Shown piece by piece: positions 59,231 to 64,000 of a stretch of DNA of 64,000 nucleotides. Below the pieces are notes generated by a model. The model saw only the letters and a program-made list of their open reading frames with translations. It made no database searches and had not been told where the DNA came from. Position 1 is the stretch's first letter. The number at the start of each line of letters is the position of its first letter. The stretch spans positions 1-64,000 of the forward strand of contig CADCUJ010000059.1 in assembly GCA_902805855.1 (NCBI GenBank), read 5' to 3'. The position numbers were made by a program, and so were the translations under genes. The DNA is from an uncultured Nocardioidaceae bacterium. GTDB lineage: Bacteria; Actinomycetota; Actinomycetes; Propionibacteriales; Nocardioidaceae.

Positions 59231-60633
59231 TGGGACTGCACTACCGACGCTCCCTCGCCAGCCGAGTCGCGGTGCTCACCACGATCGCGGTCGGGCTCTC
59301 GGTGGCGTTCGTCGCTGCTGCGGCCTTCTGGACGGTGCGGATGCAGATGCAGCAGACACTGGACGAGTCTTTGCTGGCCCGGGCCGAGGGAGCCGCACGG
59401 TCGAATGCACTCACCCAGGCGAGTGCGCAGCAGATCCCCTCCTGGGCCCTCGGCGCAGCCGACGTACGCATCGTCTTCGTCACCGCCGGTGGCCGCTACT
59501 TCAGTGCAGACCGTGGTCCGACGCTGCGACTCGCCAAACCTGAGCTCGACGTCGCACAGGGAGGCGCCGAGTCGTCCATCCGCACGGTCACCGCCGATGA
59601 GATCCGCTACCGGGTGGTGGCCGTGCCGTCCGGGTCCGGGACCGCTTTGGTGCTCGCGCAGTCACTGGAGCCCAACGACCGGACGCTGGCGAAGCTCGGA
59701 CTGGTGCTTCTCGTCTTCGGGCTGGCCGGCGTTGCCGGAGCCGCGTTCGCCGGATGGGTGGTCGCCCGCAACGGTCTGCGGCCCGTGCGTCGGCTGACCC
59801 ACGCCACCGAGGAGATCGCTCGCACCGAGCAGCTCGAGCCCATCGACGTCGAGGGCAGCGACGAGATCGCTCGTCTCGCCTCAGCGTTCAACGCGATGCT
59901 GCTGGCGCTCTCGACATCGCGTGACCGCCAGCGCCAGCTCGTGGTGGACGCCGGGCACGAGCTGCGCACCCCGTTGACCTCGCTGCGGACGAACGTGGAC
60001 CTGCTGCGGCAGGCCAACGAACGTGGGGGCCTGGCGCCAAGCTCACGAGCGGAGCTGCTCGAGGACGTCCGCTTCCAGATCGAGGAGCTGACCAACCTGA
60101 TCGTGGACCTCGTCGAGCTGGCCCGCGACGAACCCATGCCGGTGGCCCTGGAGTGCGTCGACCTCGCCGAGATCACCGACCGCGCCGTGACCCGGGTACG
60201 ACGCCGAGCCCCTGCCCTGCGTTTCGTGGTGCACACCGAGCCGTGGTGGCTGACCGGTGAGTCCGGTGCACTGGAACGGGCGATCACCAACCTGCTCGAC
60301 AACGCAGCGAAGTGGAGCCCTCCCGGGGGCACGGTGAGTGTGGAGCTCGGGGCGGGGAGACTGCTGGTCAACGACGAAGGTCACGGCATCGCCGATGAGG
60401 ACCTGCCGCACGTCTTCGACCGCTTCTACCGCTCGAAGGAGTCGCGCACCATGCCGGGCTCGGGGCTCGGTCTCTCGATCGTCCGACAGGTCGTCGAGCG
60501 CCACGGCGGGTCGGTGAGCGCCGGCAACAACGAGGCCGGTGGCGCCGCGATCTGGCTGCGCCTTCCCGGCTCGCCCGACCAGGCGGACGCGGCCGACCGG
60601 GCGACGACGGAAGCGGTGCCGACCAGCCGCTGA
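59230..60633 (+). CDS. Sensor histidine kinase, MprB-like
   Basis: 467-residue membrane kinase. TM1 is near residues 13-36 and TM2 near 155-179, with an extracytoplasmic sensor of about 115 residues between them. A HAMP linker follows (180-230), then the phosphoacceptor His243 in VVDAGHELRTPLTSLR and an ATPase domain with N box NLLDNAAKWSP near 357 and G boxes DEGHGIADEDLPHVFDRFY and MPGSGLGLSIV. The C-terminal tail is disordered. ATG at 59230 overlaps the regulator's TGA. Confidence 0.95.
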   Translation: MGLHYRRSLASRVAVLTTIAVGLSVAFVAAAAFWTVRMQMQQTLDESLLARAEGAARSNALTQASAQQIPSWALGAADVRIVFVTAGGRYFSADRGPTLRLAKPELDVAQGGAESSIRTVTADEIRYRVVAVPSGSGTALVLAQSLEPNDRTLAKLGLVLLVFGLAGVAGAAFAGWVVARNGLRPVRRLTHATEEIARTEQLEPIDVEGSDEIARLASAFNAMLLALSTSRDRQRQLVVDAGHELRTPLTSLRTNVDLLRQANERGGLAPSSRAELLEDVRFQIEELTNLIVDLVELARDEPMPVALECVDLAEITDRAVTRVRRRAPALRFVVHTEPWWLTGESGALERAITNLLDNAAKWSPPGGTVSVELGAGRLLVNDEGHGIADEDLPHVFDRFYRSKESRTMPGSGLGLSIVRQVVERHGGSVSAGNNEAGGAAIWLRLPGSPDQADAADRATTEAVPTSR

Positions 60634-60661
60634 GGCCTTCTTGGCACGGTTGCAGGACCCT

Positions 60662-60680
60662 CTCAGTGGTGCCTCAGGTT
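60662..60680 (+). promoter_or_regulatory. MprA-box-like direct repeat before htrA
   Basis: CTCAGTGG, TGC, CTCAGGTT: two 8-bp direct repeats with a 3-bp spacer, 20 bases before ATG 60700. It matches the layout of the site at 58467-58485, suggesting that the MprA-like regulator controls both genes. Confidence 0.55.
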
Positions 60681-60699
60681 CGCGACGCATGCTTGGCAC

Positions 60700-61938
60700 A
60701 TGAGTGACCCGACCTTCGGCCCGGGCGGTCAGCCGCCGTACGGGCCTCGCGACTTCAGCTGGGACGACCGCCAGGACCAACCCGCGCGCGCCAAGCCCAG
60801 CGGAGGGTTCACCGCCGCCATCTTGGTGGCCGCCCTCATCGTCGGCGGCCTCAGCGGTGTCGCCGGCGCGGCGGGGTACTCGGCATTGGACTCGGTGGGG
60901 TCGGACGAGACCACCGGCACGGCTACCGTCCAGCCGAACCCGGACAACGGTGCCGGCGAGGACGCCAACATCGTGGACCGCGAGGACGCTGCTGCCGAGC
61001 CGGGCTCGGTGGAGGACGTTGCCAACTCCGTGCTCCCGTCGGTGGTGCAGATCAACGTACGCGGAGAACAGGGACAGGGATCCGGGTCCGGCATCGTGCT
61101 GAGCTCCGACGGTGAGATCCTCACCAACAACCACGTCGTCGAGGTCGCAGCCGACGGCGGCCTCGTCGTGGTCAGCTTCGACGACGGGTCCACCGCGGAG
61201 GCGGAGATCCTCGGCACCGACCCCATCACCGACCTCGCGGTGATCCAGGCTCAAGACGCCGAAGGCCTGGCCCCGGCGACGTTGGGCCAGTCCGATGACC
61301 TCGCCGTCGGCGAGGAGGTCGTCGCGATCGGGTCGCCGTTCGGCCTCGAGGCCACAGTGACCAGCGGCATCGTGTCCGCCTTGAACCGCCCCGTATCAGT
61401 CGGGACACCCGGCGTGGACCCGACAGCCACCACCTACCCGGCCATCCAGACCGACGCATCCATCAACCCCGGCAACTCCGGGGGTCCCCTGGTCAACATG
61501 AACGGCGACGTCGTCGGGGTGAACTCCTCGATCCGCACCGCCTCGTCCACGACCAGCGAGGGCGGCTCGATCGGTCTCGGCTTCTCGATCCCACTCGGCA
61601 AGGTGCTGCCGATCGTCGAGCAGCTGCGCGCTGGTGAGACGCCGACGCATGCACAGCTCGGCGTGTCGGTCTCGGACGCCACCGGTGAGAACGGCCTGCT
61701 GACCGGCGCCCGGATCGAGGAGGTCACCGACGGCTCCGGCGCGGAGGAAGCCGGTCTGCGGGTCGGCGACGTGGTGACCCGCGTCGACGGCGAGCCGATC
61801 AACGGCTCCTCGTCCCTGGTCGCCACCATCCGCGGGTACCGCCCTGGAGACGCGGTCACCCTCACCGTCGTACGCGGTGGGGAGCCGGACACCGTCGACG
61901 CGACGCTGGACAGCGACGCGGACTCGGCGACCTCCTGA
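60700..61938 (+). CDS. Membrane-anchored HtrA/DegP-type serine protease (PepD-like)
   Basis: 412-residue envelope protease/chaperone. The cytosolic N-terminus is Pro/Gly-rich; a single transmembrane helix spans about residues 37-59. The trypsin-like domain has the catalytic triad His145 (LTNNHVV), Asp178 (ITDLAVIQ) and Ser260 (NPGNSGGPLVN). A single PDZ domain (about 315-400) includes EEAGLRVGDVVTRVDGEPIN. It acts outside the membrane on misfolded proteins and in M. tuberculosis the equivalent belongs to the MprAB regulon. An MprA-box-like repeat precedes it. It is convergent with pabB, six bases apart. Confidence 0.95.
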   Translation: MSDPTFGPGGQPPYGPRDFSWDDRQDQPARAKPSGGFTAAILVAALIVGGLSGVAGAAGYSALDSVGSDETTGTATVQPNPDNGAGEDANIVDREDAAAEPGSVEDVANSVLPSVVQINVRGEQGQGSGSGIVLSSDGEILTNNHVVEVAADGGLVVVSFDDGSTAEAEILGTDPITDLAVIQAQDAEGLAPATLGQSDDLAVGEEVVAIGSPFGLEATVTSGIVSALNRPVSVGTPGVDPTATTYPAIQTDASINPGNSGGPLVNMNGDVVGVNSSIRTASSTTSEGGSIGLGFSIPLGKVLPIVEQLRAGETPTHAQLGVSVSDATGENGLLTGARIEEVTDGSGAEEAGLRVGDVVTRVDGEPINGSSSLVATIRGYRPGDAVTLTVVRGGEPDTVDATLDSDADSATS

Positions 61939-61944
61939 GCCGGA

Positions 61945-63222
61945 TCACCCGAGGGCAGCGAGCAGCCGATCTGCCTTCCACAGCGTCTCGGCGTACTCCA
62001 TGTCCGCCTCCGAGCGCACGGTGACGCCGCCTCCGGTGCCGATCGTATAGCGGTACGGTGCCCCGCCCGCCCGGTTGCGGCTGCCGACGAGCGCCCGGAT
62101 CACCACACCGAGGTCGGCCCGACCGTCGGCACTGATCCAGCCGAAGGCGCCCGCGTAGGCACCTCTCGGCGTCCGTTCCACGGCTTCGATGATCTGCATG
62201 GTCCGAAGCTTCGGCGCGCCGGTCATCGAGCCGGCGGGGAACAGCGCGCGTAGCGCCTCGACGGTCCCGATGCCCTCGCGGAGCCGACCGCGGATGGTGG
62301 AGACCAGCTGATGCACGCTGGTGTAGGACTCGACCTTCATCAGCGCCGGGACGCTGACCGTGCCCGGCTCGCAGACCATCGACAGGTCGTTGCGCATCAG
62401 GTCGACGATCATCAGATTCTCCGCGCGAAACCGCGAGTCGGACCGGAGCGCATCGGCGAGGGCCCGGTCGGTCTCGGAGGTGCTGCCCCGCGGCGTGGTG
62501 CCCTTGATGGGCTTGGACTCCAGCCACCGGCGACGGTCGACGCTCGCGAACCGCTCAGGGCTCGCGACGAGCAGATGAGTGCCGTGGTGCTGCAGGTAGC
62601 CGGAGTACGGGGCCGGGTTGATCGTCCTGAGCCGCAGGTAGGCACCCACCGGGTCGATTTCGCTCTCGACTTCGCGGCGGTAGGTGAGGTTGACCTCGTA
62701 GGAGTTGCCGAGACGGAGCTGCTCCTGCACGCGCGCGAACCCCTCGGCGTACTCCGCCCACGCCGACGCGTCAGCCGCTCCGGGGGGCAGGGCACCGGAA
62801 GTGGCTGACGCATCCGAGGGCGGGTGCTCGAAGACCAGTGGGCTGCGGGTGCGCATCCACACCGCGTCCGGGACCTGGCTCGGCTCACCCAGCAGTGCGG
62901 GTAGGTCGGGACGCGCCGCGTACCCGAAGTACCCCACCCAGCTGACCTCCGGGTCCCCTGCGTCGCCGGCCAGCTCCGTTGCGAGCACGGCGAACACGTC
63001 CTCACCCACGACCTCCTCAGCGGTGCCACAGTGGCGACGCACCTCGCGACGAGCCGCGTCGTAGGTCAACGACACGTCGCCGTGCTCCAGCCAGCCGGTC
63101 AGCGACCTCCGGCCGGACCAGTCCCGGGACCCCCCTCCGTCCAGCCAGAACATCCGCGGGTGCTCCGCCGCCAGCTCACCGAAGCGAGCGACCGGATCCG
63201 TCACCGACGTCTGGGTGCTCAC
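61945..63222 (-). CDS. pabB: Aminodeoxychorismate synthase component I
   Basis: 425-residue chorismate-utilising enzyme that makes 4-amino-4-deoxychorismate for folate with ammonia from PabA. The motif LESKPIKGTTPRG near residue 240 carries the Lys diagnostic for aminodeoxychorismate synthase (anthranilate synthases have Ala). MIVDLMRNDLSMVCEPGTV, FPAGSMTGAPKLRTMQII and YTIGTGGGVTVRSE complete the active site. The start is GTG 63222 overlapping the pabA stop (GTGA), not the upstream codon at 63300. Confidence 0.94.
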   Translation of the reverse strand: MSTQTSVTDPVARFGELAAEHPRMFWLDGGGSRDWSGRRSLTGWLEHGDVSLTYDAARREVRRHCGTAEEVVGEDVFAVLATELAGDAGDPEVSWVGYFGYAARPDLPALLGEPSQVPDAVWMRTRSPLVFEHPPSDASATSGALPPGAADASAWAEYAEGFARVQEQLRLGNSYEVNLTYRREVESEIDPVGAYLRLRTINPAPYSGYLQHHGTHLLVASPERFASVDRRRWLESKPIKGTTPRGSTSETDRALADALRSDSRFRAENLMIVDLMRNDLSMVCEPGTVSVPALMKVESYTSVHQLVSTIRGRLREGIGTVEALRALFPAGSMTGAPKLRTMQIIEAVERTPRGAYAGAFGWISADGRADLGVVIRALVGSRNRAGGAPYRYTIGTGGGVTVRSEADMEYAETLWKADRLLAALG

Positions 63223-63800
63223 CCCAGCGCCACGAAGTTCGTGACCATCGCCGCGCCGTGCTCGGTGAGGATCGACTCCGGGTGGAACTGGACCCCCCAC
63301 TGTGGCCGGTCGCGGTGGGCGACGCCCATCACCACCCGGCCGTCACCACTCAGGCACCATGCGGTCTCCTCGAGAACCGCAGGGAGCTCGACGCATGCCA
63401 GCGAGTGGTAGCGCACCGCTGCGAAACCCTGGGGCAGCCCGGAGAACACACCGGAACCGTGATGCCGGATCTCGGCGAGACCGCCGTGCACGGGCAGCAC
63501 CGGTGCGACGCGCCCGCCGTAGACCGAGACCATCCCCTGGAGCCCGAGGCACACGCCGAGCACCGGGACCTCCGCCCGGACGAGCAGCGTGCGACCCACC
63601 GAGAAGTCCCGGCCGTTCTCGGGATGGCCAGGTCCCGGGGAGAGCACGATGTGGCTGAAGCCCTTTGCCAGCAAGGCGTCGGCGGTCGTCTCGTCGTGCT
63701 CGACGACCTCGGGTACCTTCCCGGTCACCTGCGCGAAGAGGTGCACGAGGTTGTAGGTGTAGGAGTCGTGGTGGTCGACGACCACAACGCGGGGGCTCAT
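63219..63800 (-). CDS. pabA: Aminodeoxychorismate/anthranilate synthase component II (glutamine amidotransferase)
   Basis: 193-residue class I glutamine amidotransferase giving ammonia to the PabB subunit. VVVVDHHDSYTYNLVHLF opens the protein, SPGPGHPENG follows, the nucleophile is Cys84 in GVCLGLQGM, and His/Glu of the triad are in VQFHPESILTEHG near 173. Its ATG overlaps the stop of the upstream PhzE-like gene in ATGA and its stop overlaps pabB, so all three are co-translated. Confidence 0.94.
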   Translation of the reverse strand: MSPRVVVVDHHDSYTYNLVHLFAQVTGKVPEVVEHDETTADALLAKGFSHIVLSPGPGHPENGRDFSVGRTLLVRAEVPVLGVCLGLQGMVSVYGGRVAPVLPVHGGLAEIRHHGSGVFSGLPQGFAAVRYHSLACVELPAVLEETAWCLSGDGRVVMGVAHRDRPQWGVQFHPESILTEHGAAMVTNFVALG

Positions 63801-64000
63801 GCCAACAGCTCGAGCACCAGGTCGTGGATCAGGTCGTAGCCGTGCTCGGTCAGGATCGACTCGGCGTGGAACTGCACGCCCCGGTAGTGCGGGCCAGTGA
63901 TCATGTGCACGTCGCCGGACTCCGGGTCGGCAGCCACCCGGACCCCGTCCGGGAGCGTCCGGCCCTGCTCGGCCCGGGCGACGAAGGTGTTGTAGAAGCC
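63797..64000 (-). CDS. PhzE-like anthranilate-synthase-family protein, C-terminal end
   Basis: Only the last 67 residues lie in the window; the gene continues past the right edge. They belong to a class I glutamine amidotransferase domain: GFYNTFVARAEQGRTLPDGV, then SGDVHMITGPHYRGVQFHAE with the catalytic His and Glu, then SILTEHGYDLIHD. The GFYNTF start and spacing fit the C-terminal amidotransferase half of PhzE/TrpE-G fusions (2-amino-2-deoxyisochorismate or anthranilate formation) rather than a second PabA. It overlaps pabA in ATGA. Confidence 0.75.
   Translation of the reverse strand, partial: GFYNTFVARAEQGRTLPDGVRVAADPESGDVHMITGPHYRGVQFHAESILTEHGYDLIHDLVLELLA

Overview
The window is high-GC bacterial DNA densely packed with genes. 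It looks like an actinomycete chromosome, most likely from the Nocardioidaceae (a Nocardioides-like genome); the genus is an inference from gene content. Support for an actinomycete: a HAIR-type (HspR) element before dnaK, a mycothiol-dependent maleylpyruvate-isomerase-type enzyme, an MprA-MprB-HtrA set, an actinobacterial TIGR02569 kinase-like protein, an EtfD-like Fe-S oxidoreductase, many GTG/TTG starts, and many genes whose -10 box lies only 6-7 bases before the start codon, as expected for leaderless mRNAs. No insertion sequence, prophage, CRISPR array or plasmid function was seen.

Layout. 1-1244: the 5' part of dnaK (minus). 1487-2648: a YczE-type membrane protein and an anchored surface protein. 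2741-9501 (minus): a probable operon of amino-acid/amine permease, GntR/UTRA regulator, choline-kinase-like phosphotransferase, FAD-GcvT dimethylglycine-dehydrogenase-like oxidase and DUF3500 protein. 9598-14551 (plus, divergent): FCD regulator, glutamine-synthetase-like ligase, aldehyde dehydrogenase, SDR and PuuD-like hydrolase. The last four resemble the mycobacterial glnA4 locus and could form a complete gamma-glutamylation route for an amine or amino alcohol. 14576-17837: a large LuxR-type ATPase regulator and a small protein. 17917-26885: histidine utilisation (hutH-hutU and M20 hydrolase-hutF-hutI-racemase, minus), interrupted by a plus-strand nitroreductase and a DUF1992 gene.

27144-31866: an EtfD-like membrane Fe-S oxidoreductase; a ribbon-helix-helix/DUF4097/small-protein operon behind a striking TGACATCA operator cluster; dcd; then tRNA-Gly(CCC). 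32071-34007 (minus): four small stress/envelope proteins. 34042-34755 has no secure gene but holds a possible frameshifted remnant. 34756-42476: a secreted EEP-family enzyme, DUF2461, an Rrf2 regulator with a TauE exporter and two paired operators, a FadE5-like acyl-CoA dehydrogenase, and an MDMPI-type enzyme with an SDR. 42548-46099: PaaN, DUF427, GNAT and PaaI (phenylacetate-related). 46321-53884: a TIGR02569 protein, CaiB, an AccD3-like carboxyltransferase, and a branched-chain/pyruvate dehydrogenase E1-alpha, E1-beta and E2 set. 54084-58444: SRPBCC, fructosamine-kinase and LMW-phosphatase pair, EamA, HisC-like aminotransferase, GlsB. 58505-61938: MprA-MprB-HtrA. 61945-64000 (minus): pabB, pabA and the C-terminal end of a PhzE-like anthranilate-synthase-family protein.

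The most unusual signals are non-coding. (1) Two arrays of the same 21-bp tandem repeat lie in two divergent promoter regions 20 kb apart (26931-27056 and 47148-47245). (2) A cluster of TGACATCA/TGATGTCA sites overlaps the promoter of a ribbon-helix-helix gene. (3) Two related inverted repeats straddle the tauE promoter. (4) 8-3-8 direct repeats precede both the MprA-like regulator and htrA. Function here is inferred from sequence only.
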